Shown: positions 31,200 to 44,877, counted from the stretch's first letter. The stretch: DNA of 64,000 bases from Rhabdophis nuchalis (GCA_039707465.1 CM077648.1:75513119-75577118); one strand, 5' to 3'. Translations and numbers: made by a program. The notes: generated by a model not told the origin, from the sequence alone.

Positions 31200-34100
31200 T
31201 TGCTGGATAACATCTGATAATTGGCCGATATGGCCCCCTGAAATCGATTTTTCCGCAATGTACACTAGGGCAGACCTCATCGCTCTGCGGGAGTCCCCCC
31301 TCTCGCAGGGCTGGCCCTCTATGTTATCGAGGGCCCACTTCAAGGAGGGACTGATTAGTCATGAGAAGTGGGCAAAACGCAGATTGAGGGGTTTCTTAAC
31401 AAATCATTTAATTCGGCTTTTAGGGGGTTCCAGGGAGGTGGGAAGGATTAGGCAACATACGGTTAGGAATATGGACAGGCCAGCTGGCGGAGACGAGAAG
31501 GGAGCAAGTGGGTCCTGCATGGGGAGGAATACAGGTTGATCCCACAGAGGGTCTTCCAATCAGAACGGCCGTGGGGAGGGGGAGGGGCGATGGAAGACAG
31601 GAACATGGTCATCGAAGGGAGGCACGTGACCGCTGTTTACAGGTGGTACCGCACCCCAGTCTCCTGTTCTCCCCCCGCGATCTAGGTGGTCAGGGCTCAC
31701 AGAGCCGGGGCCCTAGGCTGATGTTATGTAACGCCAGGTCTGTGGTTAACAAAGCCCCCCTCATTAACGACTTGGTGTCGGAGGGGGACCCGGACCTGGT
31801 GGGAATCACGGAAACCTGGTTGGGCTGCGAGGGGGGGTTACCCCTCGTGGAAATGTGCCCACCAGGATACCGTGCATTTCATCAGCTGCGGGCCCGAGGC
31901 AGGGGTGGGGGGGTAGCGGTTATTGTTAAGGAAGGTCTTGAGCCGAGAGAAACCACTGTACCACAGACCACCGGCTGTGAGTTCCTCTGCGTGAGGTGGG
32001 GCCTAGGGAGGCACTTGGGCGTGCTGATTGTGTACCTGGCTCCTCGCTACGTAACAGCAGCCCTGCCCGAGCTCCTCGAGGTGGTGGCCGGGGTAGCGGT
32101 GGAGACTCCCAGACTTGTAGTCTTGGGGGACTTCAACCTGCCATCAGCGGGCGAATCATCTGAGGCAGCTCGGGAGTTCATGGCCTCCATGGCGGCCATG
32201 GACCTGACCCAGGTAATTCAGGGCCCCACACACGTGGGAGGACACACGCTGGATTTAATTTTTGTCTCTGGTCAGTGGACGAGTGATCTGGGTATAGGGG
32301 ATTTAGTCATCATGCCCTTGTCATGGACAGATCACTCACTTCTCAGGCTCGACTTTCCCACTGCTGCACCTCATTGCGGGGAGGCGGAACCAGAAGCTAG
32401 ATGGTTCCGCCCCAGGCACGTGATGGAACCTGATAGGTTCCAGACGGAGCTTGGGCCATTACCTGTGGCTCTGACCCACGCTCCGATGGAGGACCTAGTG
32501 GCCGCATGGAATACTGCGGCCACGGGTGCCTTGGATCGGGTCGCGCCCATGCGGCCTCTCATACGGCGCCGAGTCACCCAGGCCCCCTGGTTCACTGAGG
32601 GACTGAGGGAGATGAAACGCTGTAAGGGACGCCTAGAGAGTAGGTGGAGATCCACTCGGTCTGAATCTGACCGAACACAGGTAAGAGCCCATTTGAAGAC
32701 TTACCTTGTGGCGATAAGGGTGGCCAAACGTCATTATTGTGCCACTCTTATAGCTTCCACAGATAACCGCTCTGCCGCCCTGTTTGGGGTGACCCACTCC
32801 CTCCTTCAACAGAGGCTGCGGAAAGCCCCTCTGCAGGGCAGAGCAGAGGAATTTGGAGAGTATCTGCTGGATAAAATCGCTCAGATTCGGAACGAGATGG
32901 TCTCCATTTAAAGTGGTGTAGAGGGAATGCCGGAGGCAGGTCTTGAGATACATCCATGGGAGGAGTTTGACTCTGTTACTTCCGAAGATATGGACAGGTT
33001 ACGTAGGCGACTGAGAGCCACCACATGTTTATTGGACCCGTGTCCCTCCTGGCTTGTACTGGCATCCTGGGAGGTGTCACGAGGCTGGCTCCAGGAAATA
33101 GTGAAGGCTTCTTTGAGTGAGGGGTTCTTGCCTGCCGTCTTGAAAGAGGCGGTGGTGAGACCTCTCCTCAAGAAGCCTTCCCTGGACCCAGCATTATTGG
33201 TAAATTATCGTCCGGTCTCCAACCTTCACTTTCTAGCGAAGGTTGTAGAGAGTGTGGTGGCACAACAGTTTCCCTGTCACCTGGAGGAAGTTGATTATCT
33301 GGACCCGCGCCAGTCCGGCTTCCGGCCCGGTCACAGCACGGAGACGGCATTGGTTGCGTTGGTTGATGATCTCTGAAGGGCCAGAGATGGGGGGTCTTCC
33401 TCCATCCTGGTCCTATTAGATCTCTCGGTGGCTTTTGATACCATCGACCATGGTATCCTATTGCATCGGCTGGAGGGGCTCCGGTCGATCACAATTTGTG
33501 TTGACAGGAGGGCAGAGGTCGACCTCGAGGCCACTCACTTGTGGGGTGCCACAGGGGTCGGTCCTCTCGCCGCTCCTGTTCAACACATATATGAAGCCGC
33601 TGGGCGAGATCATCCATGGTTTTGGGGTAGAGTACCATCTGTACGCTGACGACACCCAGCTGTACGTATCTACCCCAAACCACCCCAACGATGCCATCGA
33701 AGTGATGTCCCAGTGTCTGGAAGCCGTGTGGATCTGGATGGGAAGGAACAGACTCAAGCTCAACCCGTCCAAAACCGAGTGGCTGTGGTTTCCGGCGCCC
33801 CGGTTCAACCAGTTGATTCCATCACTGGCCATAGGGGGTGAACATCCAGTCCCGTGGATCGGGCACGCAACTTGGGCGTCCTCCTGGATACCCGGCTGTC
33901 TTTAGAAGACCATGTGACAGCCGTGGCCAGGGGGGCATTCTACCAGGTTTGCCTGGTACGCCAGTTGCGTCCCCTATTGGACCGGGACGCCCTTCACACA
34001 GTCACTCATGCCCTCGTGATATCCCGTCTAGACTACTGTAATGGTCTCTACATGGGGTTCCCCTTGAGGTGCACCCGAAGACTACAGCTAGTTCAGAATG

Positions 34101-34710
34101 CAGCCGCGCGGGCAATATTGGGTACCTCTAGGTATTCCCACGTAACACCGCTCCTGCGCGAGCTGCACTGGCTGCCTGTGGTCTTTCGGGTGCGCTTCAA
34201 GGTGCTGGTCACCATCTTCAAAGCGCTCCATGGCATGGGACCTAGTTATCTGTGGGATCGCATCCTACCCCATACATCCCTTTGGCCAATTCGCTCCCAC
34301 AGAGAGGGGCTTCTCCAGGTGCCATCTACTAGGCAATGCCAGCGGGTGACGCCCAGGGGAAGGACCTTCTCTGTGGCGGGCCCGACCCTCTGGAACGACC
34401 TACCCCCCGAACTTAGATCTATCTCGGACCTCCGCTCCTTCCGCCAGCAACTAAAAACCTACTTTTTCCAACAGGCCGGCCTGGCCTAACCTACCGTTTT
34501 CAGCCTCAGTTGTTTAGTAGAGAAATTTTAAATTGGGCTTTAGGGATTTTAATGGGGTAGTTTTTAGCACAGGGTGTAATTTAATATAGTTTTAATGTAT
34601 TTATGTATTTATTGTGATGTATTGTATTTTTTATATTTTCCTGTGCACCGCCCCGAGTCCCTTCGGGGAGAGGGGGTGGTTAATAAGTCGAATAAATGAA
34701 ATGAAATGGC
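31200..34710 (+). mobile_element. L2 LINE, nearly full-length ORF2
   Basis: Extends from the ORF2 start region to the 3' UTR ('gcaccgccccgagtccc') and a GAAAT tail. Its 3' end is of the same subtype as the copy at 45247-49735 and differs from the 22518 and 55593 copies. Confidence 0.87.
31258..34489 (+). pseudogene. L2 ORF2, broken by frameshifts, a stop and a deletion
   Basis: Begins MYTRADLIALRESPLSQGWPS, as in the 46259 copy. It then shows the endonuclease (NARSVVNK, TETWL, GDFNLPS, SWTDHSLL), the RT ([27 protein letters not shown], catalytic YADDTQLYV) and the C-terminal domain ending LKTYFFQQAGLA. Breaks: a frameshift near 31520, a stop at about 32909, TGG to TGA at about 33374, a deletion of about 60 bp near 33478 that removes the WFSSYLSG region, and a frameshift near 33850. 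Inactive. Confidence 0.88.
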
Positions 34711-35141
34711 AAATGGAGGAAAGCCCATATTTGGCCATAGAATCCAACAACTCAAATCTTCTGTAAAATAGGCCCTTCTTAAAAATTGTGACAAACTCAT
34801 TGACAAATATTTTCAGATTGGAAAATAGTTTTGTTCCTAGCCAACTAACTACAAGTTTTATTTTTAGTCAATAACTTCATATCAGTTTGAGCAGTGGCAT
34901 CTAGGACTCTAAAAATTTCTCTTGCCTGGGAGGCTGTTGGGAGTAAATACTGTGTAGAAAACCCATGTTGTAAAAGAACTTTGGAAATTGGCTTACCTAG
35001 GAATTGGACTGAGCTATACTTAACTGTTCTGCTAAACATCTTTGGGGAAATCTTTCAGGGTCCATAAAATGGATCCTCTGCTAGTATGTGAAAACTTGAA
35101 CTATTAAATGACTATTTATGGAATAGATATCTTGTTTCTGC
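34711..35141 (+). other. LVRN intron, nothing recognised
   Basis: No feature supported. Confidence 0.45.
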
Positions 35142-35297
35142 TCTGACTGCAGAGGGAGATATTTTCTTATCAGTTCCCAATATGCATTTAAATATCTGAA
35201 AATTGAAAATTGATCAATAGGCTCCCCATTTATCTGCCAGTTATATTTCACAGGTTTTTTTACTACTTTAGATTTGGTTTCATTGATGTTTAGTGTC
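35142..35297 (-). pseudogene. LINE RT relic, C-terminal to the active site
   Basis: The minus strand reads through NINETKSKVVKK, YNWQINGEPIDQF and FRYLNAYWE, a pattern typical of the region after the RT active site in non-LTR elements (SKTKVMVF, then W.I.G..IEQ, then F.YLG). An R4- or L1-like origin is possible. It is separated from its active-site part at 35770-35925 by other DNA. Confidence 0.5.
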
Positions 35298-35765
35298 AGG
35301 ATTATCTCTGCTCAATCCCTAGGAAAGAAAAACCCTTGACTCCATAAATCAGAGAAAAGGTACTTTTGTTTGAAACAAGTTGAATACAGCAAGGTCAGGC
35401 AAGATCTGAAGCAAAAATGTGAGAAGCACCAAATTGAAACAAACCTTAGAGCGCACCCACCCCCTTGTAGCCAGGCAACCAGAGTTCAATCATTGGTCAA
35501 GAAGATGTTTTGCAAAAGTTTCTGACTCAGGTGCAAAGTTCCTCCCTTCTACCTACTAAAGCTAGGACAGTAGGCTTTGAGGATGGTAAACAAAATCCAA
35601 GCTGACAGTCTCAATGCTTCTCAAAAATTTATACTTTATATTTATAAATATATTTATACTTTTACCTCCTGCATGCTTCTCCCCCAAGTGCCAATTACTT
35701 CCCCTCCCACTGTTTCCATGGCAGCCGGCAGCAAGCTGGCAAAAAAGCAAAGATTCAGACTGATT
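35298..35765 (-). repeat. Possible solo LTR or other insertion
   Basis: DNA of different character splits the RT relic. It starts near TGTCAGGATT and contains a TATA-like run (35637-35655). No primer site, terminal repeat pair or coding sequence was identified, so the solo-LTR reading is weak. Confidence 0.25.
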
Positions 35766-35769
35766 TATC

Positions 35770-35925
35770 TTTTGCAACAATCTTCCATTAGGACCATGTC
35801 ATCAGCATATATAATAAGATATTAATAAATTTGTCATTGGTCTTTTGTCTGCAGCATATAGGAATCCGTGTATATCATTGTCATAAAGATTAAAAAGCAT
35901 TGGGACTAGATATAAGAATGATGTG
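35770..35925 (-). pseudogene. LINE RT relic with YADD box
   Basis: The minus strand encodes YADDMVLMEDCC after a degraded NVLNLYDNDIHGF region. The YADD box identifies a reverse transcriptase. Probably the same element as 35142-35297. Confidence 0.55.
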
Positions 35926-36093
35926 TTGATTTCTATGGAACAGAAATTTTCAAATTTGGGGTTGAAAGTGATTTACTTTCTTCGTCCATTCTTCTTCAGG
36001 GGTAAGATGTACTGTGAAAATAGCATATACCATTGAGGTAGCTACATAGTTTCCGAAGAATACATTTATGGCCAACATTGAGATGATATAGAC

Positions 36094-36629
36094 CCATGAT
36101 GGCGAACCTATGGCACGTGTGCCACAGGTGGCATGCAAAGCCATTTCTGAGGGCACGCGAGGCGTTGCCCTGTCAGCTCCAGCACACATGAGCGTGCTGG
36201 CCAGCTGATTTTCGGCCTTGATTTTTAGCCATTTTTTGCCCTCCTGAAGCCTCCAGAGGGAGAAAAATGACCCAACGGGCAACCTGGAAGTCCATTCCTG
36301 AACTTCTGGTTTTGTGTATTGGGCCTTTTTCCGCCCTCCCAAGACTCCTAGGAGCCTTGGGAGAGCGAAAAATGGACCTACCAGGCCCACCAGAAGTCAG
36401 AAAACGGGCCGTTTCAAGCCCCCAGGAGTGTGGGGGGAGGCCATTTTTGTCCTCCTGGGCTCCAAAAAGGCCATGCACACATGCGCAGGGCAGCAGGGGG
36501 TGCCAAGCGTGCATGATTAGGGGGCATGGCATGAGAGGCATTAAATTATGGGGTGGGCACATGAGCGCACACACTAGCGCGAGTGTGTGTGCTTTAGGCA
36601 CCCAAGGCAAAAAAGGTTCGCCATCACTG
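36094..36629. mobile_element. Non-autonomous hAT element
   Basis: Left end C(C/A)(A/G)TGATGGCGAACC-like and right end GGTTCGCCATCACTG. Perfect 8-bp duplication ATATAGAC (36086-36093 and 36630-36637). Long overlapping frames on both strands are not protein-like. Confidence 0.8.
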
Positions 36630-36637
36630 ATATAGAC

Positions 36638-37454
36638 TGAAAAACAGTTTTAGGCTTGTTTTGTTTTATTCTGTTCCCTGTACTACTTGTACCAGAAGGG
36701 AGATAGATCGTGGATATTTTCACGGAGTGGCAGAAAAAGCTGAAAACTGATATATCATACCACTTCCTAGAAATGTTACTTTTTTAATATTCCTGTTTTT
36801 GGAAGAAAAGTTAGTGAAGAGCACTAGAAAAATTAGTAATTTAATACTTAAATATTTCCCAAATAATATGATAAGGCGCTCTAACAAAACTACTTACTGT
36901 GATTAAAGGTTAGAGTAGTCAATAACAAAAGAATATATCCCCCCCCTATTTCATGTTTTTCTTATATGGCAACTTAAAAAGAAGTATATTAATTCTTTCT
37001 TTCTAAATATCCCATTCACTAAATATGGATGGAGTCACTTCAGATAAACTCTCTTGGTTTGGTTATAAAGCTTTCTAGCTCATCCCATTTTGGTTGTAGG
37101 TTGGATTAATATGAGACAAATAATTTTCTAATAAAAAGTCACAAGAAGAATATTGTTAAGAATATATTCCGCTTTGGAATTGTCTTTAATGACGCAAAAA
37201 GAGTCATTTAAATTTCATAAAAAATCATATTTAGATGAAATATTCTTCCAGCATTGTTTTTCCATGCTCCATTTATGGCTAATGATAGTAAATGGAATAA
37301 TGTAATTTACCTCAGGTCAAAATCACATGTTTTCTTGAATCATTTTAAAGTTCAGGTACATTAAAGAGTCCCATGATTAGGGCTACCAGATATTTGAAAA
37401 GGCAAAGGAGGACATGGACAACTGGAAATGAAGACAGATAGGAAAAGGAGGACA
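36638..37454 (+). other. LVRN intron, nothing firm recognised
   Basis: A short repeat-like fragment ('gctaccagatatttgaaaagg') occurs at 37382-37445; no family assigned. Confidence 0.4.
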
Positions 37455-37462
37455 CACTAACT

Positions 37463-37602
37463 CAGGGGTGGGCAAACTTTGCAACTTTAAGTCTGAAGGA
37501 CTTCAGCTCCCAGACTTCTCCAGCCAGCTTTGCTTTGCTGGCTGGAGAATTCTGGGAGCTGAAGTCCTTCAGACTTAAAGTTGCAAAGTTTGCCCACCCC
37601 TG
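37463..37602. mobile_element. Palindromic hAT MITE
   Basis: CAGGGGTGGGCAAACTTTGC and its inverted copy; duplication CACTAACT perfect (37455-37462 and 37603-37610). Same subfamily as 62086-62220. Confidence 0.87.
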
Positions 37603-37610
37603 CACTAACT

Positions 37611-38344
37611 GTTACATTTTCTTGGCATCTGTGACAATTACCATGAAACACCCCCACCCCCCACCCCCCCAAAAAGTACTTGGACCAATATGTGTATGAA
37701 ATTACTTTTTTCAAGCATCAAAAAGACTGGTAGCAATATTTGCAATTGCATTATTTTTCCAACAAATCAAGAACACATGTTAGCAATAAAATAGAATTGA
37801 TGACACACTTTTCAAATTTCAGTATAGAAATGTACAACATGTCATGTGTGCTTTGAAGGCGATGAATTGAAACCAGTGGTTGGACTCAGGAAATAAATTT
37901 AATAATGGAAATCTAGGCTCTTGAGTCTGTTGATGTCTAAAAAGAAAGAAGCAGTTTACAAGGTCACACAGTACATGAAGGTTTGAGTGACTACTGTTGT
38001 GAAAACTGTCCAAAATAACAACAACAAAAGACACAAAAAATGCTCAAAAAGAAGGGCAATATTTGATTTTAAGGCTATGCCTGCCAGAGAAGCATCTAGT
38101 AACACTACCTATGACCCTTCTCCAGTTATTTTTTTTATAGCTGTCTTTGCTCTTGTTCTTCATGTTTACTCTTTTGATTCTTTCTGCAAAGCTCTTTGAG
38201 ATATTTTAGGGCAATGCTTTAAAACTACATGAAAGCTTCAGTTGATCAGCCTGTGCGTTATCTAGCATTTACAAGTCAGAGCCCATTATTCCTCTACTAA
38301 GGGACTCTGGCTTTCTGTACACTTCTGGATGCAATCTAAAGTGC
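37611..38344 (+). other. LVRN intron, nothing recognised
   Basis: One C/A run at 37650-37674. No feature supported. Confidence 0.45.
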
Positions 38345-38347
38345 TAG

Positions 38348-38535
38348 TAATACAATACAATTGCAGAGTTGGAAGGGACCTTGGAGGTCATCTAGTCCAA
38401 CTCCCTGCCTAGGCAGGAAACCCTATACCATTTCAGACAAATGGCTATCCAACATCTTCTTGAAGACTTGCAGTGTTGGGGTATTCACAACTTCTGGAGA
38501 CAAGCTGTTCCACTGATTAATTGATCTTATTTTGT
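38348..38535 (-). mobile_element. CR1 3' end fragment
   Basis: Reverse complement of the CR1 3' terminus: the 'ggaagggaccttggaggtca' block, the 'tatccaacatcttcttgaag' block (LKKMLDSHL coding end) and the 'agctgttccactgattaa' block. The tail is an (AATAC)-like repeat on the left. Confidence 0.85.
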
Positions 38536-38540
38536 TGAAA

Positions 38541-41500
38541 GCTTCCCGGTTTCCCCACCTAGTTGAAAGTTCAAGATCTTGCCCCCATACCCACAATCAC
38601 ATGGTCCATGCTGGCAGCCTTCACCCATCCAATTCTGGTCAGGTGCAGAGGCGCAGATGACCTTGGCTCTCTAGAAATAATTTTGTTACGGCTACATAGT
38701 ATGTAACTCCTTAAAAAAAAACCTCCCATTTTCCTACAATGGAAAATGCATAGTAGAATAATAGAAAGTGTGGAAGGCCAAAGATCCAAAAGAAAAGATG
38801 GCTGCATGCCTGACAGAAGCCCTGAGTCAGATAATCTTCCATGAATCGAAGAGTTCATTGCAATTGACGCTGAAGAGCAAAAGGTGTTGGATACTTGTGA
38901 AATCTCGTGGAGGAAAGGGTGCTCTGTTCTTTTCAAATGTCTGTAAATTATGAAAGTAGTAACCAGTATGACCTCTTTGAGAAGTTTAAGATCATTGCTG
39001 AATATAAGGCACTTTAATTTTTTTAACCTGTTTATAATTATAAGCATATTTATAATACCATAAATGTCAGTGGAAAATAAACTCCTATAATTCTGTTTCT
39101 TTTATTTTTATATGACTCTTTTATAGTTGTAGTTCTTTTAATCTAATATTCATTTTACTTATTTTTATAAAATACATGCTGTTTATCATGAATGTTAGTC
39201 TTGGGCACACAAAATATTCTGAATAAAACAGTCCATTATTGCTGATTTAGCATATTCTTTTGATTTTCAATTTTTCCATGTATTTTGAGATGAGAAAGGA
39301 ATATTCTTAGTCCAAAGTATCAGTGAGAATAGATGTTCATTTTATGCTCTCCATGGCTATTCGTGTAGAAAAACATCATGATGCTAAGCTCAGAGGGAGC
39401 ACTTTATCTTAGGTTTAATAGCAGAGTACATCAGTCTGAAACTTCATTTGAATGTGTATGTTTAAACCAATTTAGAAGTAGCATTATATACTTCTGGTTT
39501 ATGTTACTATTATCTGTATAAAACTCATGTAAATGTACAAGAATAAGTTATGTTAATAAACTATATATATTTGTAAGTGGATCATCATGAAAAAAAGTTG
39601 TAAGAATGCTACTAATTGAGTCTTCTTTAAATTAAACTTAATATCTGATGACTTCATGAGTTTCATAAATCTTTCTTGGCACAAGCATGGAAATAGTTTA
39701 CATTTTCTATTTCTCAACTGCTTTTTTTGACTCCTTGGAGAAATCCATGCACAATGTAGTGGCAAGAGTTCCCTTTTGCAAAGACCTTTGTATATCTCAG
39801 ATAAAAATGTTGATGATGATTTTGATGAGAAAATTAGTTTATAATAATAACTGTCAGGTCCTATTTAAGTTTTTTTATATTCTTTTAGATGGCTTATCAA
39901 AGATCCATGAAAGACCTGTTAAGTCTGATTGTAGGTACCATTGGCCCTCCAACAAATTATATGGTCAAATATCTTGCTGCATTTTTATAACCTTACATTA
40001 AATTTATGTCAACATATATTATGGACTCAATCCATTTAACCTGTCCTATATGAAGGCATATGATTAAATTTACAGAGATATAAATATTAGCATACATGTA
40101 AAATCATATTTACATGACTATTAAGATTTATAAACATCCCAGCAACTTTAACAAGAAAGAAGAGATTTTAAAAGTTTAAAAAACCTGGCTTTCAGCTTTA
40201 GATCACCCTGGCATGAAATAGCTCCTAACTAACTAACATAATATAGAATCTTCAGCAGTCTCACCTGTAGAAATAAGAAGCGGCATGCATTTTAACGACA
40301 GTTCAGTAAAGAATTAGCTCCTTTGGACCATGTTCAATCAGACCAATTACAAATTCGCCTAGACTAAGAACCAAACAGAAACTAGTTTTACAGAATTTGG
40401 TGATAAATCAGAGTTCAATTTTGTTACAAATAACAAGAGCTCTGTCAGTTCCTCCTCAGTTGCCTATGAGCACTGAGAAGTGCTCTACAGATCAAATTAG
40501 TTTGCTTTTGATGATGCCAGCCACAGTTGCCTATGAAATGTAAAGATACCACATAATTAAATGACTATCAGACTAATCACTAGTGGATTTTTTAAATCGG
40601 GTTTTTACAATATTACCACCAAATATCCTACCTGATTCTTACGTTTCCAATGTTTTTTAGAAAATGAATTATTAGTTTTAATAATCAATATTGGAGTAAT
40701 ATTCCATTGATAAGTATTTTTCTCTAAGTGTAATAGCCACTATTATAAATCGCCTTCAAATAAATCTCTGGTACTTATATGAATCTCTTCTGCTTTTGTC
40801 CACATAAAATTATGTGGAGATACAGGATATGTATATTTCTCTCATTCTTCGATTTTTTTTCTTTCACAACTTTAGTAATTAAGGATGAAGGAGGAAATAC
40901 CTGAGGGAACATTTATCTTTATAATGTCATGGTATCTCCCATCACAAATTTTATTATTGTAGATAATACAATTAATGCTAATAATATTAAAATATAGTTA
41001 AAGATATGTTAATGTGTAATTTGTCACCTTTGAAAATAGCATTTGACATATGAAATATTTTATGCCCTGCAGTTTTCAGATTTTTATGCTCTCTATGCAT
41101 GGCATTTGCACTATTTCAGCATTGGTGCTACATTACTGTGTTCACAGATAGTCATTCTCCTGGACAATTGAGCCAATTGGATGCAGCACAACTCACTTTG
41201 CAAAAATGTTCAATTTTGCAATCTGCAGTGCTAGAGCTCAACAAGACTTAGGAATGAGTTAGTTTCTTATTCTAATTTTTTTCCCCTCACTCTACCTCCC
41301 ATCTTCTACCTCAGATTCTGAGGTAAAATTACTTATATAAGTAACGTGTACCAAACATGTATAACTCCTACCCTGGACTCAAATGAGTCATTTTTCTCCC
41401 TCTGACCCCCACACATAGTGGCTCTCATTTTCCCATTGCAGCATTGCTTGGGGAAAATGCCTGGAAATGGCTGGAAATTTATTGAGTCATGCTATCCATG

Positions 41501-41813
41501 GCTTTCAGTGGGAATTTATCAGCAGGATGAATTATGCTTTGATAACTAGGTAGTTTTCCCTCATACCAACACATTTGTTATAAAATAGCTAGAGAAATGC
41601 ACATTGAATGAAATGAAAACATGGTGGGGAGGGAGAAGTGGGGGAGAATGGCGCTACATATTTTACCCTTTTTGTATTGCACTGGTGCAAAGGAATTTTA
41701 TTACTAAGGAAGGTACTATAATTCATGGGTGAGGAATTGACAGTTTTTGTATTTTCCTATTGGTTGGCTACAATGCAGCACTGATGGGTTCATGCCCTTC
41801 TGCAGCCTCATTA
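38541..41813 (+). other. LVRN intron, 3.3 kb without recognised elements
   Basis: AT-rich; many stops in all frames. No exon-like frame flanked by splice sites that continues laeverin was found. Confidence 0.45.
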
Positions 41814-41821
41814 TTCTGAAG

Positions 41822-41955
41822 GAGGGGTATCAAACTCTCATCCCACAGTCCGGATGTGTCATGTGCTGGTCATGCCCACCCCCATTTTAGCGAAGAGGAA
41901 AAAGTCACAATACATCATGTGATGACAACGTGACACTGTGAGTTTGACACCCCTG
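41822..41955. mobile_element. Short non-autonomous hAT element
   Basis: Ends GAGGGGTATCAAACTC and GAGTTTGACACCCCTG; perfect duplication TTCTGAAG (41814-41821 and 41956-41963). The first base differs from the usual C. Confidence 0.8.
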
Positions 41956-41963
41956 TTCTGAAG

Positions 41964-44441
41964 TAAATAATCATTCTTATGATCTCACAGTCAGTTCCTT
42001 AGAGTTTTGGCAGGATTGTATAACAGCAATTATCCATGAAGAAATTATAAATTGAATCAATCCCATTCTCCGTCACAACATATAGAAATTATCTAATGTT
42101 AATAGATAACATGTACAGGTCTAGAAAAAGGGCAATTAGTAGTGATGACTATATAGACTGTATTCACCATAAGCTTAAAAGAGAAGATATTTTCCTGATA
42201 CGGTCAACTTAAGTAAGTCCATATTACAACTGAAAACTATGACATTTTGAATTGCCTAAGGCCTTACAAAATATATATATTGCTGAACTCATTGCTTGTA
42301 TCTTTAATAATTGTACTGTCCTAGAGGAGTTTATCTTTTACAAGCATGATATATAAATCTAAAATATGGACTTGTTTCCTCCAGATATACTGTCAAATTG
42401 TATTCATGAAGTTTCCTCATCTGATCATTTCCTCAAAGATTTATTCTCTTTTTAGCATGTCAACATCTATCCCAGAGAAAAATTGTTTAGTACTGTAAAC
42501 TGTACCAGGAGGCAAAGTTGCATTTTTTCATTCTCTATATGATGGATTTCTCAACATTTTCTCAGATAAATCACAAACCATTCTTTTTAACTATTCCAGC
42601 AAAGGAAGCTTCTATCATTTTGTGAAATATTGGCAGAGTTCCTAGTGTCGTAAGTATACATTTCAGGAAAACCATGCAAACATTTTATTTACTGTAATAA
42701 TAAATTCATCAGTGCACTCTGTTGTGAGGATATGATCCTTTTTGTTAGCAGTAAACATACCTGGAAGACCACAAACTCAAGTTATCTTTGTAAATGCCTA
42801 CTTCAGATTAGGAGACTGTATCGACAAGCATTTCCATTCTCCCCAGAGTCAGAAGAGGCTGCATGATATTCTTCAAATTCTTCATTTCTGGCTTGTGCTT
42901 AAAATTTCATTCTGACATATGCGTAATTCAGATTTATGGCATGTGCCTAAGGAATAATTTTTTACAGTCTTCTTTTAAACTCCTTAAAGTCTTTAGCATG
43001 TGGCTAAGGCAAGATAAGAGATCAAATCAATGAGTTTGCAACTCAACTCCCACGTTACAATAAAGTATGATTATTAAAGAGCTAGTATACATTAAGTGCC
43101 GATAGGAAATCACTGTATAAACTTAAAACTAAAATATTTTAGTTAATAAGCACAGTGCTCTTGATAAAGGAATCTTACAAAAAGCTATTATCGTTCTATG
43201 TAATGAAATATTCTACTGGCACTTGAGATACTCTCCCCTTTTTTGTTTTCAATGCTTGCCCAAATTTCCATTTGTTAAAAAGGAAGTAAACATAAAATAC
43301 TGCTTTAAAAGAAAAACTATCTGCTTGCTAATGCTTTCTTAGCCAGGAATGTACCACAGGTGTTTATTGTAAAGTCACAAAACTAATAGGTAAAGCCTAA
43401 GGTTTTTCTTCTTCTTCAATCATACTATTTTAGTTGGATACTGGGGCTGTGCAAAGATTAGAATTAAGAAGGCAAAATCAGTTTTCAGAGACATTATAAA
43501 ACCATTTCCTACCATTGTACAATAATTGTACAAGCCCAGGAAAAGATATTAGTACTTTAAGATGTTTGTAATGTGCTGCATGAATATCAGCACGTGTTCT
43601 TAATCTAATTTTCCCTGCTAATTTGTATCTATACAAGTTATATTTGAAACTTACAGCATTTTCCATCTTTTCCTAATTATTTTTCCTAATTACTATCTGA
43701 GATAAACTGGGAGTATAATTCTCAGAGATTCTTTCTATTATAGTTAGCGCTCATACAGGCTGAGAATTCTAGCAGGCAGTCTAGCATTTTTAGAGAACAC
43801 TAGTTTATGGGAGTTTGCTTTAGCGGAATGTTTCTCAGCCTGGGCAGCTTTAATATATGTGGATGCTAACTTGGGAATTCTGGGAGTTGAAGTTCACACT
43901 TCAGTAAGAAATATTGTATTTAGTATTGTAGCTTTAAACTGCTGTCACTTTAAACATCAAAATTCAAACGTGGAATTACATGGAATTCGCATTGACACTA
44001 TTGAAGCTTTTTGGTGTATTTGTTTAAAATTAAAAGAAGCCAGAATACATCTTAAGGCAATTCACAAGAGCACTTCAAATTTATTTTCCTTAATTTATGA
44101 GAGTATTTTAAGTGTCATTTTATGATCGAAGCTTGGTATAGTTTGTTCTCTACGTTAATTCATGCTGTGAATTTCCTTATAAGCTAAATTTCATATTGGC
44201 ATCCAGCTGTGTCTGCCTATGTCAACAAAATGATTGCTTTGTAAAAGAGATTTGAGTATTGTTTGTTGCTTGTTATTTGAAGGGCAAACATAACATAAAA
44301 GGTTCTTGTAAGTATGTTTTGCAAGTATTGTCCCTTTTTAAAAATGGGGGTCAAACATAGGACAGTACGAGTTTCCAATAGTTAAATTATTTTTATTCCA
44401 AACTATAAAATTATACAATTTTACTTAACAGTTTACTAATA
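41964..44441 (+). other. LVRN intron, mostly unrecognised
   Basis: A short MITE relic ('gggaattctgggagttgaag') lies at about 43874-43893. Nothing else supported. Confidence 0.4.
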
Positions 44442-44877
44442 CAATTGTAGTACAAATGAAAGAATAGTCACAAATAATTTTTCGGTGTTGCTTTGCTCTA
44501 GTTTGAAAAATACTGTAAGAGAATGCTATGATTATTTATTTATTTTTTTTTATTAAATTTATACCCCGCCCTTCTCCAAATGGACCCAGGGCGGCGCACA
44601 GGGATGTTAAAATAGATACAAAATATATAAAATATATCAAAATTTAAAATACTTATTCTAATAAATAAACCCTGCGCTAAAAACCGAATTAAAATCCCAA
44701 ATTTAAAACTATCTAATAATCAGTATGGAGGTTACGCTAGGCCGGCTAGGTGGAATAGGTGTGTCTTAGAGTAAGAAAGAGAAAACTATAGTTCTTTTAC
44801 AGTTTGTATTTTTCAAATTAGAGCAAAGCAACACCGAAAAATTATTTGTGACTATTCTTTCATTTGTACTACAACTG
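44442..44877. repeat. 85-bp inverted duplication around an L2 tail
   Basis: 44442-44526 and 44791-44877 are inverted copies (about 90% or more identical by eye), both containing 'caaataatttttcggtgttg' or its complement. The spacer of about 265 bp contains a minus-strand L2 3' end. Confidence 0.8.
44533..44767 (-). mobile_element. L2 LINE 3' end fragment
   Basis: Minus strand: a few codons of the ORF2 end, the 3' UTR with the 'cgccgccctgggtcc' block, and a T-rich run on the left (the A-rich tail). Confidence 0.82.

Noticed and set aside
35298..35765. Endogenous retrovirus
   Set aside because: No gag, pol or env and no paired LTR seen; only a weak solo-LTR possibility is kept.
36173..36635. 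Frames of 107-145 codons
   Set aside because: Interior of a hAT element with perfect target duplications; not protein-like.
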